A stretch of DNA of 64,000 nucleotides from Gigaspora margarita (taxonomy: Eukaryota > Glomeromycota > Glomeromycetes > Diversisporales > Gigasporaceae): assembly GCA_009809945.1 (NCBI GenBank), contig WTPW01000559.1, positions 207,678-271,677 on the forward strand. The letters are read 5' to 3'. The position numbers and the translations under genes are program-made. The notes under the pieces were generated by a model. That model was given only the letters and a program-made list of their open reading frames with translations. It did not search any database and had not been told where the DNA came from. Within the stretch, counting starts at the first letter, position 1. Each line of letters opens with the position of its first letter. Positions 22,620-33,189 of this stretch are shown piece after piece.

Positions 22620-23135
22620 TATAAAATTATAATAAAAAATATATAAAATTACTATAAACTTTGAATCTTTGATATTTCTTCCCCTATATATAAAATTAAA
22701 ATTTTTGGAAATATAAAACAAAAGAAGAAAAAAAAAATTGAGTTTAAAAATTGAATTAAATTGCTAATTTTGTACAAAATAAAAATGTAACTTTGCCAAA
22801 AACAAATATTTGCCAGTTTTAAAATATAAAAAAATGCTCTAAACAACTTTAATTAAAAGATGGAAGTAGGTTACCTTGTAAGAAAAATGGGTTATATTAT
22901 GCTAAAGTTAAAAATTTTAATTTTTAAATATAAACTTTTTTTATTAGATAATCTACTTGGGCTCTTAAGCAAAGTTGTTTGGCATGTAATTCTACTCACA
23001 ACATGGCCAAGCACATTTTCTCAGACTTTTATTAAGTGAAAAATGGGGTTTCTTAAAAAATTTTTTAGAAAAAAATATTGTTCTAACTTTAACCCCATTT
23101 TTCACTTAATAAAAGGTCTGAGAAATGCAAAATGT
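22620..23135 (+). repeat. Single-arm, CpG-depleted copy of the 47.1-kb palindrome arm
   Basis: Matches 47140-47650 throughout (GGAAGTAGGTTACCTT, GTAAGAAAAATGGGTTAT, CTCTTAAGCAAAGTTGTT, AAGTGAAAAATGGGGTT). CG sites of the 47-kb arm are TG, CA or lost here; for example TCGGCGGAAGTAGG reads AAGATGGAAGTAGG. It ends at the palindrome centre, so the second arm is absent. A minus-strand open frame at 22652-22846 is fortuitous. Confidence 0.8.
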
Positions 23136-23600
23136 TTTTATATTATAAAAAAAAATTAAAGTTATATATAAGCTAAAAATAGATAATTGTAAAAAAAATT
23201 TTTAAAAAATTTTATTACAATTTCTCTGTAATCTTATTTAGGTTTAGTTTTAAAACTACTAGTATAGTTTTTAAGACAATATTATAGTTTATATAAAGGA
23301 TTGCAACTTTCATTATTGCAACTTTAGTAATTTATTTGTAAAAATTAAAACTTGTATTAGAAGTTAAAATCTTTTTATAAACAGAAATATATTAAATTTG
23401 AAAAAATCTAAAGAAAAATTTTATAGTAAAAGTTCTAAAATATAAATATCAAACTTTATTGAACCAAAGATCTTATAAAGTTAATAGCAAAACAAATATT
23501 ATATTTTTTCTTAGAAAGTATATAGCTAAAATTAATATTTAAAGTTTTATTAAATTGTTAAAATTAATACAAACAAATTTGGCTACATTACAATTTAAGG

Positions 23601-24180
23601 CAGTGTTGTCATGGAATAGCTTTGGACAATGATTTTTACAATTTTGGACAATTTTGGACAATTAAATAAGAATTTTTCTAAATAAATATGAGGTGTTTGT
23701 ACACAAGTAATAACAGTTTAATTTGCAAATTTGTGTAATATGTTAATCGAACCAATTTTTATATCAAAAAAATTATCCCTTGCTTATGGTTAGAGTAAGG
23801 ATTGGTTTGAAATTGGGAAGAGGGTTTAGTTTATACCAAAATTGCTCAAGGAATTTTTTTTGTTAGAAGCCAAAAGGTGGTTTCATAATCAAAATTTTGC
23901 AATATTAGTTGGTTTTTACATTACCCGTGTATATACACTCCATGTACAAATAGAAATTCTTATTAAATAAAGTCAAATACTTAAAATTTTATTAAGATAA
24001 CTTATTTTAATTTTAACTAGAATATGTTCAGCACCTAAAAAAATACATAGTTATATTTTTTTTAAATAGATTTATTAATTATTAAAGCCTGAACAAGCTT
24101 TGAACAATCTTGGATATTTGGACAAATTTGGATGTGGACAAGCCAAAAAAGGCTATGGACAGCTAAAATGTACAACACTG
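23601..24180. mobile_element. hAT-like element, CAGTGTTGT family
   Basis: 8-bp target duplication ATTTAAGG (23593-23600 and 24181-24188). Ends CAGTGTTGTCATGG and, from the right, CAGTGTTGTACATTTTAG. Subterminal repeats are ATTTTGGACA words. It is the same family as the 3-kb element at 47090. A MITE is nested at 23670-23961. Confidence 0.9.
23670..23961. mobile_element. MITE with 9-bp target duplication (Mutator type), copy 2
   Basis: ATTAAATAA at 23661-23669 and 23962-23970. The first and last 35 bp are inverted repeats (…ATGAGGTGTTTGTACAC against …ATGGAGTGTATATACAC). The centre (23785-23915) carries the shared module, including GGAATTTTTTTTGTTAGAAG and AAAGGTGGTTTCATAATCAA. Confidence 0.85.
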
Positions 24181-24464
24181 ATTTAAGGAATAATATGTGA
24201 TAGTTAATAATTAATACATAAGAAATAAAAAAACACCCAAGATTTTGTTAATAAAAAATATATAATTTATTAAAAAAAATTTGATTTAAAAATTTTTAAT
24301 TAATTAAAAACCTTTATATATTTTTTATATTAAATAATTCTATATAATCCTATAATTATTATATATTATTCATAATAATATAACAAAAATAAACAAAAAA
24401 GGGCTGTATATTTTTTTTGTGATAGTTTTGGTTCTTGATCTCTATTCTTGGCACTATTCCAATA

Positions 24465-24651
24465 GGACCCCAAGCTATTGTTAAATAGGTCAAAGGAAAC
24501 CAAAAAAGAAAATTTTGGTAGAAAATTACCAAACATTGTATTTTTAAACAGTAAATTTTGCATATTTTGGTCAAAAATAAGCATTCTTGAGCCAAATTTT
24601 GTATAAAAATAAGCAAACTAGTTACTAACCTATCTATATATAGCTCGGCAT
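24465..24651. mobile_element. Small AGGACCC-family element in the satellite
   Basis: Flanks ATTCCAAT and ATTCTAAT (7 of 8 identical; 24457-24464 and 24652-24659). Ends AGGACCCCAAGCTATTG and, from the right, AGGATGCCGAGCTATATA. Other satellite units show the uninterrupted sequence. Confidence 0.75.
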
Positions 24652-25310
24652 CCTATTCTAATACCTCAACAAAACATTGTACAAAAAAAGGACAGTAAAT
24701 AAATAATACTAAAAGACAAAAAAAAACAAAAATGAGCTATATATTTTTTTTGTAATAGTCCCAGTTTTTGAATTTCCAATTTTGGTGCTATTTTAATACC
24801 TCACCAAAATATTGTACAGAAAAAAAGTTAGTAAATAAATAATGCCAAAAGACAAAAAAAAAACAAAAAAGTGTATATCTTTTTTTTATAATAGTCCCAG
24901 TTCTTGAACCTCTATTTTTAGTGCTAATTTAATATATCAACAAAAAATAGTACAGAAAAAAAATTAGTAAATGAATAATACTAAAAAATAAAAAAAAAAC
25001 AAAGAAAAGCTATATGTTTTTTTGTGACAGTTTCAGTTTTCAAATTTTTATTCCTAGCACTTTTCAATTTCTTGATAAAACATAGTACAGAAAAAAGGTT
25101 AATACCAAAAGACAATAAAACATACAAAAAGAGCTTTACTTTTTTTTGATACATTTCTAGTTCTCAAATCTCCATTCTTAGTGCTATTTCAATATCTTTA
25201 TAAAACATAGTACAGAAAAACAATTTAGTAAATAACTAATATCAAAAAAAACAAAAAATATACTAACAATTATTTTTTGTATTCTGAAACTTCAAGATCT
25301 CTATTGCACC

Positions 25311-25485
25311 AAGACCCCAAACAATATAGAAAGGATAGGATATTAGTTTGCTTATTTTTGGCTTTTATGCAGGTTATTTCTATTTATAGTAATTAATTTG
25401 TTTATTTTTGACTTTTTTTTGCAGATCTTTTTATATTTAGTAATTTTTGTAAAACCTTATTCTTCTGTAGATTGTTCAGAGTTCT
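25311..25485. mobile_element. Small AGGACCC-family element with empty site at 56.66 kb
   Basis: 8-bp duplication ATTGCACC (25303-25310 and 25486-25493). Ends AAGACCCCAAACAATATAG and, from the right, AGAACTCTGAACAATCTACA. The inverted satellite copy reads AAAAGGTGCAATAGAGATCC at about 56662, which is the unoccupied target. Confidence 0.85.
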
Positions 25486-25759
25486 ATTGCACCTTTTTTG
25501 GCAAAGACAACTTAAAAAGAAGCAAAATATTAGTAAAAATAAAAGAAAAAAATATCAAGAATATAAAATAAGAAATTGGTACTTATTCTTTGTACTAGTT
25601 CTAACTCCAAAATCTTCTTTTAAGGCATTTTTTGACAAAGCATGTACTTATTTTTTGTACATACTAGTTCTTTAAATAAAATCAAAAAAACTTTTAATAT
25701 TAAATTTGAATAAAAATAAATTATCTACAATCTGCAATACAAATTATATTGTGTAAATT

Positions 25760-26676
25760 AGAACCCAAAATATATATAGATAGGTCAGGTTATTTATAAA
25801 ATTACTAAAAAAAAAGATCTGCAAAAAAACTTCAAAAATAAGCAAAAAATTACTATAAATAGAAAAGATTTGTACAAAAAACCTCCAAAATAAGCAAATT
25901 CATACCTGATCTATCTATATATATTTCAGAGTATTGCTATTTACACTATGGTTTTTGCTATATGCACCATGGATTTTGTGTAACATTAGATTATCAATCA
26001 ACGTTTTCTATTTGCACCATGGTAATATATATGCACAATAAAAACCTATCTTTTTTTCTTTTTTTATAGATTAACAATATATAAAAAGGATTTTTTGCAA
26101 TTTTTGTGTAACCTTAGGCTTTTTAATGTTGCACCAATAAAAACTTGCCTTTTTTGTAGATTAACAACATGTAGGGGTGCAGGATAAGATTTTTGCAATT
26201 TTTGTATAACTTTGGGACTGGTTAGAATGTTCTAATAGGCCTGCTAATTTAATTTTATAATGTGGGCCAACCCTAATCTTAATTATATAATGCGGGCCAA
26301 CCCTTACTCTAATTTCTTAAGGCCTTGACATAATGTGGGCCAGAATTTTGCAATTTTGTGTAACCTTGGGCTATTTTCATGTTGCACCAATAAAAACTCG
26401 CCTTTTTTGTAGATTAACAACATGTAGGGGTGCAGAATAAGATTTTCACAATTTTTGTGTAATCTTAGACTGTTTTAATGTTGCACCAATAAAAACTCAC
26501 CTTTTTTTGTAGATTAACAACATGTAGGGGTGCAAGATAAGATTTTTTCAAATGCTTGTATAACTATACCATGTTGCAAATAGAAAAGGTTGATTAATGA
26601 TCTAATATTACACAAAATCCATGGTGCAAATAGCAAAAACCATGGTGTAAATAGCAGTACCCTATTTCAGGGTCCT
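25760..26676. mobile_element. AGGACCC-family element carrying a nested insertion
   Basis: Ends AGAACCCAAAATATATATAG and, from the right, AGGACCCTGAAATATATATA, both followed by GATAG-TCAGG. Flanks TGTAAATT and TGTAAAGT (7 of 8). Without the nested 733-bp element it is only about 176 bp long. Confidence 0.75.
25930..26662. mobile_element. Element with ~95-bp inverted ends and internal tandem repeats
   Basis: 8-bp duplication TATTTCAG (25922-25929 and 26663-26670). The ends are inverted repeats for about 95 bp, e.g. TTGCTATTTACACTATGG against CTGCTATTTACACCATGG. Between them, about four ~110-bp tandem units contain TAGATTAACAACATGTAGGG and GTTGCACCAATAAAAACT. No transposase. Confidence 0.85.
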
Positions 26677-26863
26677 TGTAAAGTTAAATAGTAGTTTGCA
26701 AAAAATATTGATCAAAATTCTTTTTAATATAGGCTGAAAAATAAGGGTTAATAATTTATATAACTTATAATTTATTGTATTATTAAAGATCTGGGCTAGA
26801 ACTGTTATGTAATAATTAATTGTTATACATTAATTCAAATAATTACAATTATAATTAATATAT

Positions 26864-27477
26864 GGGAATATAATTTTGTCGCACCCCTGATTCGACCAAT
26901 CAAATCGCTCGATTTTGTAGGCAAAAAAAATTTTTTTAAAAATTAAAGTTTTTACTTAATAAAGTGTAAAATATATATAAAATAGCACACTATATAATGT
27001 AAAATTTTATTCTGAACAACTTTTTCTGTCACGAAGATAGATTGTCTTAGTAAAAAAAACGTTTTATAAGAAAAAACAAAAATTTCAAAAGTTAGCACAT
27101 ATAAAACTTTTTTTTACTAAAACAATCTACCTTTTAGACTTAGAAAAAGTTGTTTAGCGTAAAATTTTGCATATAATACTTAAACATAAATATAGATTAA
27201 ATTAGTAAAAAAAAAGTTATATATGTGCTAACGTTGGAAATTTTTGTTTTTTCTTATAAAATGTCATTTTTTACTAAGATAATCTATCTTTGTAACTTAG
27301 AAAAGGTTGTTCAGAATAAAATTTTATACTATATATCTAGTTATTGCTTATTTATTCTTATATTTTACTAGTAGAATTTTAGTTTTTTTAAAAAAAATTT
27401 TGTCTACAAAATCGGGCGATTTGATTGGTCGAATCACGGGGTGCGACATGTCACAGGTGTGACAAATTTCTATTCCC
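26864..27477. mobile_element. Foldback element with 9-bp target duplication (Mutator type)
   Basis: TTAATATAT at 26855-26863 and 27478-27486. Outer ends GGGAATATAATTTTGTCGCA and, from the right, GGGAATAGAAATTTGTCACA. Inside, arms of about 250 bp fold back (ACCAATCAAATCGCTCGATT at left mirrored near 27405). It keeps CpG sites in its arms, unlike its surroundings. Confidence 0.85.
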
Positions 27478-27594
27478 TTAATATATATATATATAATAAT
27501 TTATATAAAAAATAATATATATTAATTATTGATATATATTAATTTTAACTAGTAAATCAATATATAACATTATTTATTGATTGATATAAAATAA

Positions 27595-27929
27595 CAGTAT
27601 TGTTAAATCACACCACTGGTGTTCAACACCACTATAATTTTTATTATGAGCTGCAGTGTAATGTGAAAATCAGGTGCAATGCAAATTTTTTGGATATTTT
27701 TTAAAAAATAACTATAACACAAAAATTCATTTATAAAATCATCTTTGAGGCTCTAACAAAAAAAATTCCTTGTGAAATTTTGGTATAACCTATGCCCCTG
27801 CTCCATCCCAGGCCTTAACCCTAACCCTAATATTAATCGAAATTTACTTTTTGTTTTTATTTGATTTGCATATTACATGAATTTCATATTACTGGTGTTA
27901 AACACCACAGGTGCAATATATAATTTTTG
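27595..27929. mobile_element. MITE with CACCACTGGTGTT ends, copy 3 of the module-bearing family
   Basis: TAAAATAA at 27587-27594 and 27930-27937. Ends CAGTATTGTTAAATCACACC and, from the right, CAAAAATTATATATTGCACC. The interior on the minus strand (27720-27835) is the shared module: TTAGGGTTAGGGTTAAGG, GGTTATACCAAAATTTCACA, AGGAATTTTTTTTGTTAGAG. Confidence 0.85.
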
Positions 27930-28044
27930 TAAAATAATTAACTATTAAATATCAATTAATAATTGTTTAAAAAATTTTCTAATAATATTTAGATATAATT
28001 TTATTAAAAAATTAAATATTAAAAATTTATTTTAATTACAATTT

Positions 28045-28320
28045 TTAGGATCAATTTCTTTTAGTCAAAAATTGAAATCAATAGCAGAAGTATTATATAT
28101 AAGAAAATATTTATATAATGAAAGTATTTTTGTTTTAAAGGGTTTAAGAAAATGCTCAAAAAATCAGAGTCATAATTGAGGATTGCTAGAACTATTCTAC
28201 AAACAAAAATATATGACTAATGAAAAAATAAAAAAATGGATTTGTTTTGCTATTTTTTATTAGAACTTAATAATAAATTCAATAATTGTGTTAAAGCAAA
28301 AATCAGGTTTTTATTAGATA
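28045..28320 (+). pseudogene. Possible protein-coding remnant, unrecognised
   Basis: One frame reads SFSQKLKSIAEVLYIRKYLY and continues NESIFVLKGLRKCSKNQ to a stop, then GLLELFYKQKYMTNEKIKKW and another stop; a neighbouring frame gives LNNKFNNCVKAKIRFLL. The amino-acid make-up is more protein-like than nearby DNA. No family is recognised and no function is proposed. It lies in the CpG-poor zone where decay by C-to-T change is expected. Confidence 0.25.
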
Positions 28321-28584
28321 CAATAGGTACATTTTTTTAATAATTAAAACTTTAGCCAAAGGCAGGTATAACAGTAAGATGACAACAATTAGAAAACATA
28401 AGGTTCAACATGCAAAAATGCATATTAGAGTGCTAATATTTATTAAATAATATTTTAGGGATGGGGTCAAGCCAAATCTTATCTTATATAAAAAACTTTA
28501 GCCAATTAAATTTAATTAAATATATTACCTAGATTGGAAGTAAATCTCTATAGTAAATAGATATTAGGTAATAAATGTTAGCAC

Positions 28585-29125
28585 CCTTAGGAGCATACTA
28601 TTTATCATATAAATACAATATATTCTATATTTTTATTAATAAAAATATAGAAAATTTAGTATCATAAAAAATTTTACTAATGAATTATAACTTTAAGCTC
28701 TAAGTAAACTTGTTTAGAACCCAAAAGTACATTATTCTAGTATATATTTATTTAATTATTTAATTTTTGAAATAAAGATAAGTAAAATTAGTAAAGTTTA
28801 TCAAAAATATATTATTGCTCATTTTTATTTAAAAAATTAAGAAAATCAAAAAAAAATGCTAAAATAATGTATTTTTTTGGTGCTAAACAAGTTTACTTAG
28901 AGCAAAAATTTATAAATCATTAGTAAAAGTGTGCATAATACTAAATTTCTATATTTTTATTAATAAAAATATAAAAAATTCTGTATTATACAAAAATTTT
29001 CATTAATAAAATATACCTTTATCTACAAAATAAACTTTTTTAGTACTCAAAATATATTATTTTGGTATATAATTATATTTTTAAATAAGCTTATTTAGAG
29101 CCAAAAATTATAATATATTAGTAAA
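28585..29125. repeat. Long imperfect foldback repeat
   Basis: TAAGCTCTAAGTAAACTTGT (28693-28712) is mirrored near 28890-28910 (ACAAGTTTACTTAGAGC), with TATTTTTATTAATAAAAATA twice (28629 and 28963). Ends and target duplication were not resolved. No coding sequence. Confidence 0.55.
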
Positions 29126-29134
29126 ATTTTGATA

Positions 29135-29286
29135 AGGGGAGTGACAAAAAATCAGGTGATTTTTTAGGGGAGGTGGTAAAAAATGTTAAAATTATATATA
29201 GGAACCTGACCAAATCTATATTAAAGAGAGGGGGAGGGGGAGTAGACCTCTAATAAAAAATAATCAAGTGATTAATGACATGGCTC
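29135..29286 (+). repeat. About 150-bp dispersed repeat, matches 5077-5222
   Basis: Same sequence as 5077-5222 (GGGGAGTGACAAAA... GATTAATGACATGGC). No coding potential. Confidence 0.7.
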
Positions 29287-29479
29287 TAATTAAAATTTTT
29301 TAAATTGACCAATTAGAATTGTCTTATGTAGAGTGGGATACTTTCATAGTAAATTGATATTATGTAATGTCTGTCACAACTCTAATATTTTTATAAATAA
29401 AATAAAAGTTTTATATTTTATTACTTTGAATCAATTAATTAATTATTAATAATAAACTTAAGATAGAAAGAGGTAATTT

Positions 29480-29830
29480 GATTAAGAGAAGTAATTTGAC
29501 AAATTTTGATATATCATAGTTTAATAATCAGAATCAAATAATTTTTATAGCATTTAATTTATCTTGATAAGACAAATTGAATAGTACAAAGCTCATCTGA
29601 TTCTGATCACTGGGTCACAAGATATTATTTATTATTTGCCAAGTTTAAAATTTTCTCAAGAATCATTTTTGTGCAGCATATAATTAATGATATATCATGA
29701 TTCAGTAATCAAAATAAAATGAAATTTATACTATTTGATTCATCTCTATGAGATGAATCAAATGGTATTAAAAATCAATTTATTCTAATTGCTAGATCAT
29801 ATGAGATATTATCAATTTCAAATTATTTCT
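29480..29830. repeat. Foldback repeat of the 20.8-21.3 kb family
   Basis: Contains paired TACTATTTGATTCATCTCTA and AGACAAATTGAATAGTAC words and repeated GATATATCATGATTCAGTAA motifs. From 29830 to 30290 only AT-rich sequence without a recognised feature follows; the open frame 30116-30301 is not supported. Confidence 0.5.
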
Positions 29831-30289
29831 ACTAAAATTAAAACTTTTAATACAATGTATAATCTCATTTAATTCATTTAAAAAAAGATGTTATATTACT
29901 AATTTTATATAAAATAATTCTAAATCATGTACAAAATATAAAAAAAAGTAAACAAAAATTTTAATATGTTTAATAAAAAAATAAACAAAATTTTAATATT
30001 AAATAAATAAGTTTTTATATTAGTTGTTTTAATTTTGTTAAATTAACCCCTTTCTACCTTATATCTTTTAATATCAATATAGATATAATTTTGTTAGCTG
30101 ATAATAAAATGATCTATGCTGTCTCTGATTAGACAAATTTGTTGTGTCCATAAAATGATCAGTGGAAAAATAGAAAATTACAGAAAAAGCCTGCTATGTT
30201 ATACTACATATACTATGTATCATTATCATATGATAATATTCTTTAAAGAAAATCAACTTTGGCAAAGACCAAGATTAATTTTGACTTGC

Positions 30290-31104
30290 TATATATCCTG
30301 AAAATAACTTACTTTTTTTGATCATCATCTAAAGCCAGATATATCACAAGATTGCCTAACATGTAGCCTGGATCCATCCAAACAAAACAAAGTGAGACAA
30401 CAAAAAAAATATAAAAAATATAAAAAATGGCTATATAAACTGGCATTGGCTCACTAAGTAAAAGTATCAGGAAAACAATTTTTGCTATACATAAACTACT
30501 CTCTAGACCCTTAATATAACCATTATCCCTAATATCAATTGACTTTAATTAAAAATAAAAAAACAGGTAATCTTGTGATGTACCTGGCTTTAGCCATTCC
30601 TTTTTTGGGCAAAAAGTAATACAAAAATCAAAGTAACTTATTTTTGGATAAAAGTGCTTTTTAGCAATTGCAAGTAGTTGCTACATAGTAAAGTCCAAAA
30701 TTTACTATGCAAATTGATTATAATTGCTTAAGTAAACGTGTTCAGGAGATCAAATTCATGTTCTTCATAATTTACATATAAATCAGAGAAGTTTTATTAT
30801 TTAACTTTTAAATTTATATTTGTCAAATATATTTTTTAAAAATTTTTAATTTTTTTATCCAATGCAAGAATTAAAATTCAAATAATCAAAAATTCTCCAA
30901 TTTGTATGAAAATTTCGAAGTATATGCATTTAGATCAGATTACTTAAGCGATGATGATCGATTTACATAGTAAAATTTGGGCTTTACTATTACTAGGTTG
31001 CGACTATTATCGATCGTGGGGGTAGCTTATTTTCGGGTGAAATACTTTTTTAGGTTTTTGATCAAAACAAAGGGGGTAGCTAATTTTCGGATAGCTTTCT
31101 CACG
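30290..31104. mobile_element. Foldback element spanning the edge of the CpG-poor block
   Basis: Ends TATCCTGAAAATAACTTACT and, from the right, TATCCGAAAATTAGCTAC. Inner arms: CATAGTAAAGTCCAAAATTT (30690) against AATAGTAAAGCCCAAATTTT from the right arm. A nested pair CTAAAGCCAGATATATCACA / CTAAAGCCAGGTACATCACA bounds 30330-30594. The left arm has TTGATTATAATTG where the right arm has TCGATCATCATCG, i.e. CpG is lost only on the left. No target duplication was found. Confidence 0.65.
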
Positions 31105-32093
31105 TACTTCCCTCTATGATTAATAAATGATTTGATTGGTTGAAACATGGACCGTGTTTAACCACTTCGATCCAAAAAATCTCGACCTAACAACCATCCT
31201 TTTTTTCATAGAATTACTCTGATTGGCTAAAATTTTAAATCCGCATTTTGCACAATGAGTTTCCTGCAAAATTATTATAAAGATCATTTCAATTAAATTC
31301 GACTAATCGAAATGATTGAGCAGCACCTCGATCACTAGCAAATCTCATTGAGGGATCTGCTTGAGAACAACCTTAGTCAAGTTGAATTTTTAATATTGAC
31401 TTGGTTAACTATAAAATAATGATAAAATATATAATCAAATAATAATGCCGGCAATTTTAAATAAATTTAACATTATTGCGAGCTATGTCGAATAAAACAG
31501 GAGTCCTTGCGACCAATCTGTAAAATATTTCAATTATCCTCCTCATAACTATTAGTTATTTCTCATTCAAGTTCTATATGGTTACCTTTCGATACATTTA
31601 AAATTTGTCATCTGACAGCTTTCGTTTTTTTGACATGGTTATCTAATGACACTAGTGTTGTAAAATTACCGTAATTTTAGTAATTTTGCAATGAGTTTCA
31701 GTAAACTAATTTTCACGTAATTAGTGATTCACATTATTTGAAATTTCTGGGATCAAAATTTTCGATAATTGAGGAATTACATATCAAGGAATGCAATAAT
31801 GCTGGCCGAACATTTGTAAAGCTGGTACTTTATAACGTGATATGAAAGTTATACAGTATTAAATTTGATTTACTATTACATGTATTGTAAAGTACTGTAA
31901 CTTTCGTAGCACTGTAACGTAAATTTAAGGTATGTATGTACGCCGATGTATTCTTATTAAGAATATGTATAAGATTCAAAAGTTTACAAAAGCATTCTCC
32001 AATTTAAGCTTCATAACATAAAATGTGAAACTATTTACATAACACAAAATCAGAACATATAACGCCTATTTTTGGTAAATTTTGGCAATTTAA
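31105..32093. other. Spacer with a possible hAT-like element (31655-31920)
   Basis: TAGTGTTGTAAAATTACCGT at about 31655 and, from the right near 31920, CAGTGCTACGAAAGTTACAG look like related inverted ends, but flanks (AATGACAC and TAACGTAA) match poorly. GTATAAGATTCAAAAGTTTAC at 31969 resembles the K3 kinase exon at 14961. No gene supported. Confidence 0.4.
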
Positions 32094-33180
32094 ATGGGAG
32101 ATAAACTTTATTGTCAAAAAAATTTCATTGTTGATTTTAAAAATAATAATAACAAAATTTATCATTGTATGGCAAATCCTTCAAATGAAACTAATGGGGA
32201 ATTATTGAAAAAATTTAGTAATAATGAAACTAGTTTAGTGCACCAATCTGAATGGGACCAAGTGTGGATTGATAGTCGTTCTTAAAAGTATAAAAATTTG
32301 ACAAGAAAAAAGACAAATTCATTTGTAAAAGAGGTACGGAGTATATTTAAGTGATTATTTGAATCTATTTACTCTTAAAGACAAAACTTTATTATATTAA
32401 TCAAATCATCTTATACATATCAAAAGCTTCGCCTTTTGAGCTTTCATCTTAAAATGAATCATTTTTATGCCATTTTACTTAACGTATATTTAAATAAAAA
32501 ATAGAATATTTGACACATTCATTCTCGCACATTTGCAAGCAGAATCTTTTGGACATTAAGTTGATTCTACAATTTGCTAATGTCGGAAATTTGCGCGAAT
32601 CTTTGAATAAAAATTTTTCGAAATTAGAATGGGCGGATAAATATCGTTTCGCGGGAGAAATAACGCAAGGCTTCCTATTTTTACATAATAATAATATAGC
32701 TCATAGTAACCTTGTAAGTGTATCTCTTGATTTTAACTTTTAATACCCTTAATTTAACTATTTTTTATATTTCTTAGCATCCAAAAAATATTCTGGTTCA
32801 CGAAAATAAGATAATGATTTCGGATTTGGTTTATCTAAATTAATGACTTCTGATTCATCAAATTAAAACTCAATAATTGCGGATTGCCAGCATTCATAGA
32901 TCCTCAATGCTTTCGCATTAACACTTTAAACGTACTACCAAATCAGATATTTATAGTTATGGAGTTATTCTCTGGGAAATTTCAAGCGGTCATAAACCTT
33001 TCAATCGTTAAAGAGAATACAAATTGCCATTAAAATGCATAATGGAGATAAAGAAAACCTATAGAGGGTACACTGCCGAAATATGTTGAACTTTATACAA
33101 AATGTTGGGATGATGAACCAGACAAACACCCAAAAATAGAGGAAATTCTCGATTTTTTATTTTTTAACCCGTACTTAGTT
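32094..33180 (+). pseudogene. Kinase pseudogene K4
   Basis: First exon 32094-32333 begins MGDKLYCQKNF, continues to SEWDQ, and after a one-base shift reads GLIVVLKSIK (beta-3 lysine) and TRKKTNSFVKE (helix C), ending at GAG|GTACGG. A second exon (about 32510-32713) reads LILQFANVGNLRESL (hinge) and ITQGFLFLHNNNIAHSNL, the catalytic loop; the invariant HRD is HSN, so the catalytic aspartate is gone. The third (from 32778) reads HPKNILVHENKIMISDL, then a broken activation segment, TTKSDIYSYGVILWEISSGH and CWDD-like scraps. Four gene-like splice borders are retained but frameshifts and stops make it non-functional. Confidence 0.8.
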
Positions 33181-33189
33181 AAACTCATG

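Larger units (their letters stand above)
24380..25700 (-). repeat. 150-bp-unit tandem repeat, inverted relative to 56460-57640
   Basis: About six copies of a unit running (on the minus strand) ACTAGGAATAGAGATTC, AAAACTGGGACTATTACAAA, ATATAGCTC, TTTTTGTCTTTTAGTATTA, TTTACTAACCTTTTTTTCTG. The 25490-25680 end matches 56460-56640 inverted (TACATACAAAAAATAAGTAC...). Two AGGACCC-family elements interrupt it. The open frame at 25472-25675 is within this repeat. Confidence 0.8.
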
